Below, one piece after another: positions 12,501-24,193 of a stretch of DNA of 64,000 nucleotides. This stretch comes from Ornithodoros turicata. Its lineage: Eukaryota; Arthropoda; Arachnida; Ixodida; Argasidae. Each line of letters opens with the position of its first letter. Position 1 is the stretch's first letter. The stretch lies in the NCBI RefSeq assembly GCF_037126465.1, contig NC_088201.1, forward strand, positions 4,903,001-4,967,000, written 5' to 3'. A model generated the notes under the pieces. It made no database searches. It was not told the origin of the DNA and was given only the letters and a program-made list of their open reading frames with translations. Both the position numbers and the translations under genes were made by a program.

Positions 12501-15500
12501 TCAGAAGAACAGAAGAACAGTCTCTGTTCGAAATATCGGCGGCTTCTGTCCTGAGGCAACTCCCTTCCTAATGTTTTGATTGATTGATTTGTACGAGAAA
12601 AAAATGGAGATGTTAGTCCCGAGCCACTCGGAACTAGTGCTTTATATACTGTTAATTTAATATGTTTTGTTGTACCATGGCGAAATTTACTTCTTATAGT
12701 TTCCACAGACGAGCGGCTTTCGCACACATATGGATATCCCATTTCAGAACTTTCCCTTTAAATTTGCCGCCAGCAATGAGAAGGGTGCCCAGAAGAAGCA
12801 CAGACTGTCGGCTGCTCCCAACGTCAGGGCATATTCTTCAATATGTGTAATTCGTCGGATTGTACCCACTTTTCTGTTCAGCTGTGTTATACGTAAATGA
12901 CAAAGGTCTTAAAATAACCAGTGGCCTCCCCTCTTCGGCTGAACAAAGCAAACAAATAAATAAAAATGCAGAGGACACTGATTGCCTGCACCGTATGCTC
13001 GAATCAAAACTTACGGAAAAACAGGTGCGTACGACGCACTCCACGGAGCTTTGAACTCCTTTCAAAACAAACGCCTTTCCAACAAACGGCGTCGATCAAA
13101 CGGCATTCGACCAAACGATTTTCGATGAAATGGGCGGACACCCAGTTTTAGTTTATTTACTTTGCGCCTATGTGCAGGTGAACCTAAATTTGGTCCTTAC
13201 ATCATATATGTATCCTTCGAAATCGAAACCTAGACAAGATATCAGAAGGTCGAAACTTAAAAGGCCAAAAAATTAAAACATCGAACGATCAGAAGGCTGA
13301 AAATTCAGAAAACCGAACTATCAGCAGGCCGGAAAGCCAGAAAACCGAATTACCGTAAGGTCGAAAAGTAAGGAAGCCAAGATACGGAAATTGTTATTCC
13401 AACTGCGATAAAAAATGAGCTCTACAAAGTAAGTAGGATAGAATTGTTGAGAATTAATACAGGGAATAAATCGTTTCATCAAACTTCCCTTTAGATAACG
13501 TACTTTCGATCACTTAGGCAGAAAACAAAAAGTAAAAGTAGAGATGACTGTGTTATTGCAAGTGTTTATTGTACACGACGACAATCACGTTCGGGTTGCC
13601 AAATATATAGAGCGACATCATCTCCTCTAAAATTCATTGAGTGGGTAGTACAAGTCATTCACTGGCAATCACCCACCAGACACTTTCTTTTCGTAAACAT
13701 GTCCCCAAGAGTCTAGGCAGCTAAGACGCTCAGACTTGCAAATGCAGAGCAAATAGTGTTCCGTGAATTTTGGGAGCAAGCCTTTTTTTTTTTTAGAACT
13801 TGCCATTTTTTGAGTCAATATACCCAATAAGCACCCCTCTTTTGGGTGTAATATGTGACACCCCTGTTACACCCATCATTGGACCCCGAGCCCGAGAACT
13901 CGGAAGACTGAACTATCGAAAGCCAGAGGCCACCAAGAAAGGAAAAATATATATTCGAAAAGTTACATCTGCTACATCAGGTAGATCCACAACGCTGTTC
14001 TCAGGACAGGTATTGGGAATTAATGTGCTAAATGCTTTTTATGCATTTAAAATAACTTTGTATGACCTTGTCCAGCGCACGCCACTTTTTGGCAGCATCC
14101 CTCGTGTACTGGGGTTGATCTTACAGCTGTGGATAGAGAAAGAGCTTCTTTTGAAAAAGTTCAGTTAAAAAGTGAATTTCTACGTGGAGTCTTTTTCAAC
14201 GTTTTATGCATAAATTATTTATTTCGCAGACATCCTCTTGGAATTCCTTATTTTTCGGCCTTTCCATAATCCAGTCTTTGGCTGTTTGATATTACCTCAT
14301 TAAAAAAAGGAAAAAAAAAAACTGTCTTCCAATTTCAACACATCGGGAGAGCGAATGATAACACCACTCGGTCTCACTGTGCCTCACCTCCCCTAACCCT
14401 ACCGTTCTTTTCACGTGCATGCGATGCGAGACGAATATTGTGTGGCTGTGTAGCAAAGCTTTCCTGGTCTTGCCGCCCATTCTCCCTATTCTCACTCAAG
14501 GCCTTCCCATTATTTTGCGACGACCTACTCAACGTGGATCTCTTCAGACAGGTTTCACGACCTCAATTTCGCGCTTCCACTGCCGGAGAAACCCCTTCTG
14601 GGATAGGGTGCCAGAACAGTGACTGCATTCCGCGGAACGATGTGAAGTTCTCTTCTGACCAGCAATGTGGCGCTACTGTACGATGGCAAGACGGGGCAGT
14701 TCACGGAGCCGTACATACCTTAAGTTTTTTCAATATTGTGAACAACTGGAGGCATGGACAGACATGACATGGACACGTAAATATTCAAGAAAGAATTCCG
14801 CGTAAATGCTACTGATTACATTTCACATATGTGCTACAGTAAACGAGCTACGAACTTCCAAAAGCGAGAGACCGAACTTATAAGTTTTTTGCAGCTTTCG
14901 TAAGGTTTTTAAAAACTTCTGCAAAAAAAATTGCAAATGTCTCCAATGCGAATTTTTTGAAATTCTAAAATCTATCGAACAAGGCCATTTTGGTCCAAAT
15001 CGGTTCAGTATTAGCTGCAAAAGATCGCATTGTTTCGCCCATAGAGAATACATGGGGCCGCCGGAGGTCGTATCCCCTCTTAAGGGGGAATCACTTCTGC
15101 GCAAGACAATAGAGAAAGTTCATTCGCACACCGCTAAGAGATGGCGTAAAATATCGTCAAAACAGAAGTACTGGCGTGTTCTCCGTGAATGACCGCAGTA
15201 TTCAAAGTTTGAATACTGTTTGAATACTAGTTTGTGGAGCTCTGTTGAATGCTACTGTTGAATACAGTAGAACCTCTTTATAGTAACTCCTCTTGTAGTA
15301 AAACTCTGCTTATAATAAACGAGAACTGCGGTCCCGATAGAATCCCATACATTCAATGGCACACCTGATATAATAAAACTCCTGATCTAGTAAAATTTCA
15401 TCATGGTCCCAGAGAGTTTACTACAAAGGGGTTCTACTGTACTAGTTTCTGGAGCCTCTTTCACTCCTGCAGGAGGGGGTTTATAAAAGGAGGACAAATA

Positions 15501-18500
15501 GGTTGTCACAAATAGCTCTCTTTGCCGATATATTATGATTTACTTTTCCAACGGTTTTTCCAACGACAAGTTGAAGGACCGCTAGGATTTGTGGTAGATA
15601 TCGGGTTTTACCCGAATTCTTGAAAACTTGTTCGAGGGGGAACTATTCATGTTCCCAGTTTCTACACTTTAGCGGTGTCTGTTACACACCTCAGAGTATC
15701 GGCTTTACCGGGGCAACTCACCTCTTCAATGCCATGATGTGGGCGAATAACCATGTGTGACGTGTACTTTGTGATACGAACACACTTGTCCACGGGTGGG
15801 CATGCCGGGTGGTTTGTCGACCGTGACATCAGCACCATGACGTTGCGTTCTCTGTCCACGAGAGCCCGACGGATGTACACGTAGTCGCGCTTGTACATTG
15901 GGAACTGTGGCAAGGACATCTATTAGGCATACAACTTGACGGTAAGAAAGGGTACATCAGCGGGTTATAGCGAAAAGTAGGGCTGCGTAAACATTTATAA
16001 TTTTCGAATACGAAGCAGATATTTGTGCATTTGATTCAAGTTCCAAATTTACCGTAATTTCACGCGTATAAGCTGCACCGCAGATAAGCCGCGGGACGCT
16101 TTCAAAATTTTTTGGCAGATAAGCCGCACTCGCAGATAAGCGGCAGGCAATACAAGACGACTGATTTGTGGGACAAAGGAGACCATAGAGAAGGCCATAA
16201 ACCCTGTGGTCCATACTCCGGGGTCGGCATAGTGTACAACGAAAGGAGGTCAGCTCTATAGAGTTCTACCAAGATCGGATTGTGCTTGTTTTGCGTTTTT
16301 CATGGATTGATGGGTCAGTGATCTTCCAGAAGATGTGAATCACTATCATCACTTTCATTAAAGCTGCTTGGGGGAATGCACCATGAAGATCAATCTACTC
16401 GAATGTGGACCCGTCCCTGTTACGCACTCTTCGTGCATCGGCAGGGCAGTGCTGTTCCAGAGACACTGTCGGACCTATCGTTAAAACCGGCGCATGGGGA
16501 AAATACAATAGAAAAATAGTCATCAGATAAGCCGCAGTGCGCCCGTGAGAAAGAAAAATTGCGCATAAGCCGCGGCTAATACGCGTGAAATTACGGTAAT
16601 ATCAAATTCTATATTCAAATTTCAACACGAAGTATTTCTCTTCCAAACCCAATATATATATCAGTATAGTTCCGTAGCTGCACATGTAAGCCCGAAAACG
16701 GCACAAGAGAAGGTGGCAGCAACGTGAGTGCTACTTCATACAAAAATCTGCATGCATATGCGTAATATAATACTAATACAATATATTTGCATATACAGTC
16801 AAACTCTTTACAACGTAACTCAGGGGACAGCGAAAACTAATAGTAGCACTCAAATAATATCTACACCACACATTCATATAGTAAATTGTAGGGATGTACC
16901 AACCGAATCCGCGAATCCACGAATCCTAGGCAGTGATTCGAGATTCGCGAATCCGAATCCCAGTGCCCAAAACGGCGAATCAAATCTTTCGAATCCACCC
17001 ACCACGTCTGTTCGTTTCGTTTTTCAAATTGGCGCCGCTGGAGTCCGTCGAAAGCCTCATTCACCGATGGGTGTTTTCTTGTTTGTTTGTTTACATTGCT
17101 CTGAACTGAAAGAGTTCAGGCAGGAACTGTTACATTACGCGTTTTAAAAGTAATATGGTTTTGCTTTTGATTTTTGCTTAGTTTTATGGAAATAATTCAG
17201 ACTCCAGAATTTATGCATTTCTTGTAGTCGACGAACAACAGGTTAAATAGCTTACGCTTAAGACAAATTATATGGGAATATTGTCCCCTGAAACTGAAGC
17301 TTTCTTTGATATGTTATTCATTAAACAAAGGTGTCATATTCTGCTTCAAAACATTTTTCACTAGAAGTGTTTTTTTCTCTCTTTCTTTTTAAAGAAAGGA
17401 TTCGAAAGATTCGGGATTCGAAAGATTCGTGGATTCGTAGAACCTTCCTTGGATTCGGATTCGGATTCGAAAAAATTTTGGATTCGTCCCATCTCCAATA
17501 AATTGCTAGTAAGCAGAGCATTTGATATGCGATTGGAATTAGGGGAGAAATCGGGCTTAACCCGAACTGATCCCAAACTGATTCAAGAGGGAATAACCGG
17601 GCGTAATCGGGTTTAACCCAAAAAAGTCAGACACTATGTACGTTGTGCATGTATTCCCAGTACGTAGGGTACGACTCGGGGTAGTTAGTTACGGCAGTAC
17701 AGCGGAACCTCCCATTAAAAACACCACTCCTACACAGACACTCCCCTACTGTGGATAGTGGGATTTCCCCGACAAGCTCCAATGCTTTTTTTTTCTGTAC
17801 CCCTCACGTACGAACACCTTCCTTCAGCGGACAAGAACCCTGGTCCGTGGGTGTCTGTACTAGGGACGTTTCGCCGTACCTCTAACACCCCACAGAGGCA
17901 TTAGATGGGAGCACCATGAAACTCAAGTCTAAACGGCTGGCCAAGTCGGGGAAGCCCATAAAAGATCAAGACGACGAAATTGGGTCTCAAAAATAAAAGG
18001 TTTCCGTTCCTGTAACCTGAATGACTTCATTGCAATCCACGAGTGCGAGACGGCGAATATTTAATGTGTGCCCCGCAGAAAAGTGTGCAATCCATTTGAT
18101 CAGACGTCAAACCCCTGCAGACGTCACGTGTGTAGCTGAACAGGTGTGAAGTGTCACGCGGTGGATCAAGTTTTGGTTTCAATCATTTTGTTGTTGTTGT
18201 TGTTGCAACTGTGCTCTGTGCACACAATTTGCGTTCGTCGGATGAACAGGCACACGTCGCGCCTTCAGAAGATGAGCTGCGCAGTAAACACAAAGCGCAA
18301 AAGGGAAAGTATAGCTTGGTGACTCTGTCACCAGAGTTGTTGGCAAAGAACTCTGGGTTCTCTTTGAAGATGAGACTCTCTTTGGAGATGAGAGAATGGG
18401 ACAAATAATGGAGAATGGTCTATATGTCCATGCATTGTCTATAGTCGATCGTGTTCCTCCCAATAATGCCTCACGAAAATTTTCACCACTTGAAGAGAAA

Positions 18501-21500
18501 GTTTGAAATCATCTTTCACTGTTGCATGCCGCACCAGCGATACATACTGAAAGCACAATACATTCAACATAGATACATACAACATGTTCAACTGAGACCT
18601 TTTCAAAAGACGAGAACATGCCCCCCTCCCATCTCTTACCTGCTATTTCAGGACTTTTTGTTGCAGAGAAATCACCTTTAGCAAATGTGCACAAAATAAA
18701 TGACATTTAAAAAAGTCTAAACCGGCAAAGGAAATATTAGTTTAGATAAATAGGTCTGGATAGATGAAAACTTTTCTACGTTCACTTTCAGAGCACATAA
18801 ACCGGACCATTCAATCCCACGAAGGAACTACGCATTAAAGGATTTTCAATCATGGACTCGGGTACACATAGGGACACATTCTAAACAAAGCATTGTGACC
18901 ACTTACGGGGTAGTGCATGACCCAATGCACAATCTCGCATCCACCTTTGGCTTCCCTGTCAATGATGTCGAGCTTGATGACGAGGCTGTCCCAGCGTTTG
19001 CGGTACTCCGTATCAGTCTGCATCAGTTAAAAATGATTGGTAAATATTACCGTTACTAAGTCGTCTGACGTAGCAGTGTGGTACTTGCATTGACCAATTG
19101 AGCTCAATAAGGGGTAAGTCGACATACCCACTTTTCAGTACCCACGTACCCACACACATACCCACTTGCTGCAATTGCATTGATGCTCTGGACTGTATTG
19201 TTATTTATTCACTCGCTACAAGATGGTAAGAAACAGGAAATGCAATGTCTCACAATCATCTAATGCTGAAATGAAACTTTCCCGTCCAATCCCCTTATTG
19301 CCCACATATATGTTCAATTTCGCTACGATTGATTGATTGATTGATTGATGTGTTTAATGGCACAAAGGCAACAAAGGCCATAGAGCGCCAAAACCATGGT
19401 GAGCGTGTCGGAGATGATTATGGGAAAGATGATGTGAGAGAGAGTGTGTGGTAGTTAAAATCTATCTACAGGTATGAGCGATGAGATTGACGAGGATAAG
19501 AGAGAGAAGAGGATGACGACAACAAGCAAGCTAGTGTGACAATGTGTGACAAAAGTGTGACAATTTCGCTACGAAAGCAGTTAATAGTGTATAATGTTTC
19601 GGAGGTGCGTTAAAAGAACATTACCAACCAACTAATTAGGAATTCATTCGATTTGCATGTAGCTGTGAGATTAGAATGTCCAAGGAAGTGAAAAGCGACG
19701 ATTACCTGAACGCTGAAGAAGGCTCGTGCCGGGATGTCGTAGAAAGTCCCAAAGACTAGAAGAGTGGTAAAAAAAAAAAACGATTAAAAAAAATGCAAGA
19801 GCAATATAATATTCGCTGGTTTATATTCCCAAAATTTAGGTGCTCACGAGCCACCCCAACATATTGAGTCCTAGTGCAACGTGTCCTAAGCCACCAAAAT
19901 GTTTGCGGCGTAGGTTCCCGACCTCAACCTTGGGATGTGGACACGCCACCAGCCGCGGCCAGTTAGACCACTAAGTAACACGTACACTTACCAATTCCAC
20001 GATTGCGGACTCGAACCCGACCGAGAATGCCAGCAACTTGGTGCCATGGGACAAGATGCTTGACACAGCGTCCTCCGCGGGACATGCCAAATATGGGCGC
20101 AATGTGCCGAGATGTTACCCCTCGCAACTACCTTATGATTAGGGAGTGACCTTTAAACCTGATTCCACCTGCACACCACATACTTATTTGAGGGTGGTTA
20201 GTTAGGTGCGTTATTTTTTTTAAATAGTTTGTAAATCGTACCTCCTTGACTTTTGCGGGAATCTTGCTCCTAAGAGATATGATTCATCTAACGCTCGTCG
20301 CGTCATTCTTACTTCGAAGAACTCTACCGCACTATAGACGTCGTTTCACTCACGTGTTGCCCAACTGCTAGCATGCTTGTGCAGCAGAACGATGAACAAC
20401 TCTCATATCTCGACGCTTTGATAGTGGGACACAGGATGACGTTAGTGACCTGAACGACTATGGTACACTGTTCATAATTCGAGGTCAGAAAAGCATGGGG
20501 GTCTTCTTGATTCATCCCTGAATGATGCGTTCACTGTTCATAAATCGAGGAAGAAATATAAAGGAAGGTTTTTGTTCCGAGATTAACCATTCGCAAAGCG
20601 AGAATACCTGCGGGCCGAAGTTTCATAAATCGACGGTTGACCGTACTCTATTCCGCTGACATCTGCGGATAGTGCGGGGCTTTACTGCTGCACACCATTA
20701 ATGCTACTACAATTTTTCCTTCCCGTAAGGATTCGGGGATATCTAAGATTACCAGCAGCATTCCATCTTACAAAAAGAACTTTTCAATGGTAGCAGAACC
20801 TTTGTACTCATAACCCGATGTTTCCGGCATCCAGCGTCTCCACAGGAACATTTTGCTGTTTTCCACGACCGGCTCCCATCCCTCTTGGGCCAGGTGGGCT
20901 TTGAAGGCCTCCGGATGCAACGTCGGTTCGCTGCAGTTGCCGTTGTTGTTGTTGCCGCACTTCTGGGACAGGATCTCAAATTCATCGATACACCTGCAAT
21001 TCAATTGTTGTTTATGCGAGACATTTGCGACAGTCGTAGAAAAATCACCAAAGCTAAAGGTGTGGCGACTATTTGATATGTAGGGTTCATGACATCGTGC
21101 GTGCATCGTACTTCATGCCCGAGTACAGTCTAAACTCGTTAATACGACCAGGTCCGTTCCTGCCGATTTTGGTCATAAAACGAATTGTCATACTAACGAG
21201 AAACACCCCGGAAAACGTCATTCCTCTCTCCCTCGCCCCCGACAGAAGCAAAGGATTTAGTGGTTCTAAGGCTGTGGCTGTCCTTTTAAGTACTGCTTTC
21301 TGTGGTCATAATAGGTGGTCGTAATAGGTGGTCGTAATAGGGACAGAACGCCACTGTTCTCCCCCGTTCGTCCTCAAAACTCAGTTTATAGTCGGTGAGG
21401 TCAACAGTCAGTGGTCATAATAACGGGGGATTCTACCCGATCCGAACTCAGAAGTTTGGTCATAGTCGGATTAACGAGTTGTCAAAATAACGAGGGACAG

Positions 21501-23751
21501 TCACAAAGCGAGGCTGTCATATTAACGAGTGTAGATTGTATATTGAGGAAAAAATAATTATTTTTCTAAGTGTTGTAGTTGACAAGATGGGAACCCTTGA
21601 AAAAAAAAAAAAAACCTTCTGTTGAAGTCAGCCATTCCTATTGGTCCTTGTAACCGTATGACCTTTCCTGCCTCACTGGCGGAGGTACCGGCCGTGATGT
21701 CACAGTCAGGGCAGGTTTCATATTTGCAGCGCCAATGATTTTCTACATGTACATCTAGCCCCTTCATTGCAAAAGTTGGAACGCAGGTTCACATGAATGA
21801 AAATAACCGCACGTTATACGTTTATTCGGCATAGTTTCGGGCTGACACTTCACTCCAAAGAAAGGTCACATGGTTACAAGCACCAATACGAACGGGTGAG
21901 ATCAGAGCTCAACATCAAGGTTTTTTTTAGGGGGTCCAACTACAACTTGTAGAAAAATAATTTGTTTTACACACTCTTGCATGCACAATGTAATGGCCCA
22001 CATATGAAAGCGTGACAACCCCTTCAAGGCCGATTGTGTCGACAGAATGTCATACCACATGCAAAAACGTCCTCGTGGACACAAATTTGAGCACAGTTTC
22101 TAGAAAGGTCTCCAGGACATCTTTGCTGTTACCATGAAATATGGCCGGCGGCAAAAAAGCTAGGCAGCGGCAGAACATGTCTTAGCTCAATTCCTTTCCC
22201 TGTCGCTGCTACCACTTGTTACAGACGATTTTTAGGAAGCCAAAATAAAATGAGAAATGCTGCTAATGCCATACAATGGCCGTAATTGCAGTTCAGAATT
22301 TGCTTTAAGGGTCACCACTTCTAAGTAGGACATATTCATCCACACAGGCAAGTAGTTGTGGAATATGTTTAATGTGCTTCTGAACAGCGAGAGATTATGA
22401 TTGACTCGATGCATTGTCCAACAGAGATTGAACCGCAGCATCATATTCCACCCTCCGACTTATGTGCATGTGTGGGGCTATAATACATTATTTTTTGGAT
22501 CACCTCAATGTAAGGCAATCAGAGCAGACTGTGCACATTACCAAATTTTTTTTTCTAGTTCTTAAGCTCTCCAATATCCCGCTATAAATGCGGCTGCCCT
22601 CTAAACGTACATTATCAAAATTATTGCTTCCGCAACTACAAAAAAGGTACATGTTTCACAAATACAAAAAATGGCACTTCGTATATGTGATACATTAGAT
22701 TTTTTAAAATTATTTCTTTCAGTAATACCTTTCAATGTTAACATTGGAAAATACATACTGCACATGTGTATGACATTTACGTATCAGACCCTTTGCAATC
22801 TCAGAACAGAATTAAGAAATAACATATTTCATGCTCACATACATGCTTAAACTGTGTTACATAATGACTCTGCAGAAACACAACACTGTGTGTAATGATT
22901 TGCATTTTGCAAACAGCACTTTTCGCGAATAAATTTTAAGTTCTGCATTCTTCCGCTGAATCACCAGACTCTGCAGTCCACGTACTACATGCAGCATAAT
23001 GTTGAGTCATGTGTCCTTGCACACTGCACATGCTTCATGCTTACAAAGTCTTTGGCTACCTTTGCCTTTTGTTAACCGGTATATTACTAGGCAACTCTAC
23101 ACTATAAGCCTGTACCATACTGTGATCAGTCATATTCTGCATGACATTTGCAAAGGAGCTCTGGATACCTTGTTGATTCTTATAACCAAGACGGCCGCAA
23201 AATCTGCAGTCTATCTCTATTCTATCTCTATTCTTTGAGTAAATGTGCAAGAGGCAGAGTGAGATAAGCTCGACTAACTCTCACCTCCTCATCTCGTTGT
23301 CTGATATTCTCTCCTGCTCCCATTTGTAAACGGCTGCACTCAAAAGAAGCCCCAGCGATCTCTGAGGCTTATTCCTCAGTCTTTCCACAAATTTTGATAC
23401 CAATCTTATTAAGGTCTTTTCCGCATACAGCCGGCTGTAGAGGTTCCAAATCTGATTCGCTCTGCGCAAGCGATGTGCGACGTAAAAGTTGCATTGCTTC
23501 GCTAAAATCTCGCCGAGAAGTGCGAGTCTCTCGTTCAACTCAAAGACTAGAGTCTGCCAGAGTTCTTTTGGCACGATGCAACGATGACTACTTCTTGCAA
23601 AGTCGTTTGCGCAAAGCTTATGTCCCCGGAACAGTTCCCTGGACACGAAGTTTGCGGCAAAAGATTTCACAGTGATCAAGTCTGGTCGCGCATGATTGCA
23701 CGGCTTTAGAGGTCTACGTAGTATTGAGACGACTTGATTTAGAAACATCAT
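9551..23751 (-). CDS. STARD7: StAR-related lipid transfer protein 7, mitochondrial
   Basis: This family carries phosphatidylcholine to mitochondria. Six exons join in phase, giving 401 aa: 23285-23751, 20800-20993, 19706-19755, 18907-19017, 15722-15904 and 9551-9751. The start is the first ATG in exon 1. The N-terminus is rich in Arg and poor in acidic residues, as expected of a mitochondrial presequence. Exon 1 then has a family-typical segment (LAKQCNFYVAHRLRRANQ, ending WEQERISDNEM). The START domain covers about residues 190-395. Landmarks are FLWRRW (about 205-210), VFGTFYDIPARAFFSVQ, EYRKRWDSLVIKL, FPMYKRDYVYIRR and SWMAASGVPDFLEKLH. Human STARD7 is 370 aa, so the length fits. All introns are GT-AG and large (up to 6 kb), and hold many transposons. 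It is divergent from the catenin-like gene and may share its promoter. Exon 1 and the untranslated ends are the least certain parts. Confidence 0.92.
9986..10290. mobile_element. hAT-like MITE in STARD7 intron 5
   Basis: A 305-bp element with ends TAGACCCTGAAGTTTT and AAAACTTCAGGGTCTA, flanked by a perfect 8-bp duplication TGTATGCA (9978-9985 and 10291-10298). Internal AAATCGGGTTTAACCC motifs relate it to the element at 50596. Confidence 0.92.
12432..12570. repeat. Short foldback element
   Basis: An inverted repeat beginning TAGGAAGGGAGTTGCC and ending with its reverse complement, arms about 55 bp, containing CCGATATTTCGAACAGAG. Fragments of the same repeat occur near 36325-36350 and 39248-39268. 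A direct repeat TAATGTTTTGATTG lies at about 12384 and 12569. It sits in STARD7 intron 5. Confidence 0.8.
13205..13400. repeat. Quasi-periodic AGAAGGCCGAAAA repeat
   Basis: Short degenerate units (AGAAGGTCGAAA, AGAAAACCGAAY) recur every 16-20 bp. Similar units reappear near 13900. It lies in STARD7 intron 5. No ends or flanking duplications were seen. Confidence 0.55.
15263..15441. mobile_element. Mariner-like MITE in STARD7 intron 5
   Basis: A 179-bp element with ends TACAGTAGAACCTCTTTATA and AAAGGGGTTCTACTGTA, bounded by TA, of the Tc1/mariner MITE type. Internal AGTAAAACTC motifs are inverted. Confidence 0.78.
16050..16598. mobile_element. TIR element with AGATAAGCCGC motifs
   Basis: A 549-bp element with ends TACCGTAATTTCACGCGTAT and ATACGCGTGAAATTACGGTA, bounded by TA. 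Both ends repeat CAGATAAGCCGC-like motifs. It sits in STARD7 intron 4 and interrupts a truncated TAGGGCTG-type element starting near 15976. Confidence 0.82.
16889..17497. mobile_element. hAT-like element with GGATTCG repeats, copy 1
   Basis: A 609-bp element with ends TAGGGATGTACCAACCGAAT and GGATTCGTCCCATCTCCA, flanked by GTAAATTG and ATAAATTG (7 of 8). Both ends reiterate GAATCC/GGATTCG. It lies in STARD7 intron 4. The copy at 46824-47594 lies in the opposite orientation. Confidence 0.82.
19321..19560. repeat. GATT microsatellite-headed dispersed repeat
   Basis: Starts with about five GATT units and continues with TGTTTAATGGCACAAAGGCA. A similar GATT head occurs at about 28632. It lies in STARD7 intron 3 and looks like a SINE or LINE tail fragment. 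The family is not identified. Confidence 0.5.
21124..21540. mobile_element. Mariner-like MITE in STARD7 intron 1
   Basis: A 417-bp element with ends TACAGTCTAAACTCGTTAAT and ATTAACGAGTGTAGATTGTA, bounded by TA, with internal GGTCATAATA motifs like those of the 4853 element. Confidence 0.75.
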
Positions 23752-24193
23752 TTGATCAAACAGCTTAGTATCCACCGTGAGAATTATTAGGAAAGTGAGA
23801 ATTTGGTGAACTTATCGCATGTTCGGAACCATGCTCCTCCGTCCACTCCACAACATAGGGCATTGCGCACCCTCGAACCAAGTTTTTTCAAGTTCAGGTT
23901 CAGGCTCTGAATTGTCTAATCCGTTTTAAACCGAAGTGTGTAATATATATGGCACATAGAAGATTTCTGACAAAGTATAGAGAAAGAAAAGCACGCAAAA
24001 CGTAATCAAATCGTCAGGGGGCACTTGCGAACGCACAATGCGGTACCATAGGGGGCGCTACCATAATAGAACTCGGACATAAGTTAACTCAACTTGGAAT
24101 AGCCGGCTTAGAAGTCTGGCGCGTTGTTCGCAAGTTTTGCATTCGAATGTATTTTTACTGGTTCTAGGAGGCATTACATTCGTGAATTTCGAA
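23752..24193. promoter_or_regulatory. Putative bidirectional promoter
   Basis: Only 442 bp separate the inferred start codon of STARD7 (minus) from that of the catenin-like gene (plus). Both transcripts must begin in this interval unless there are unseen upstream untranslated exons. It contains a TATATAT run near 23943 but no strong CpG cluster. This is an inference from gene order. Confidence 0.5.

Noticed and set aside
11682..15090. Possible 3.4-kb element bounded by AAGAGGGGATACGA and its inverse
   Set aside because: Only about 15 bp match and no flanking duplication was found; probably two separate repeats.
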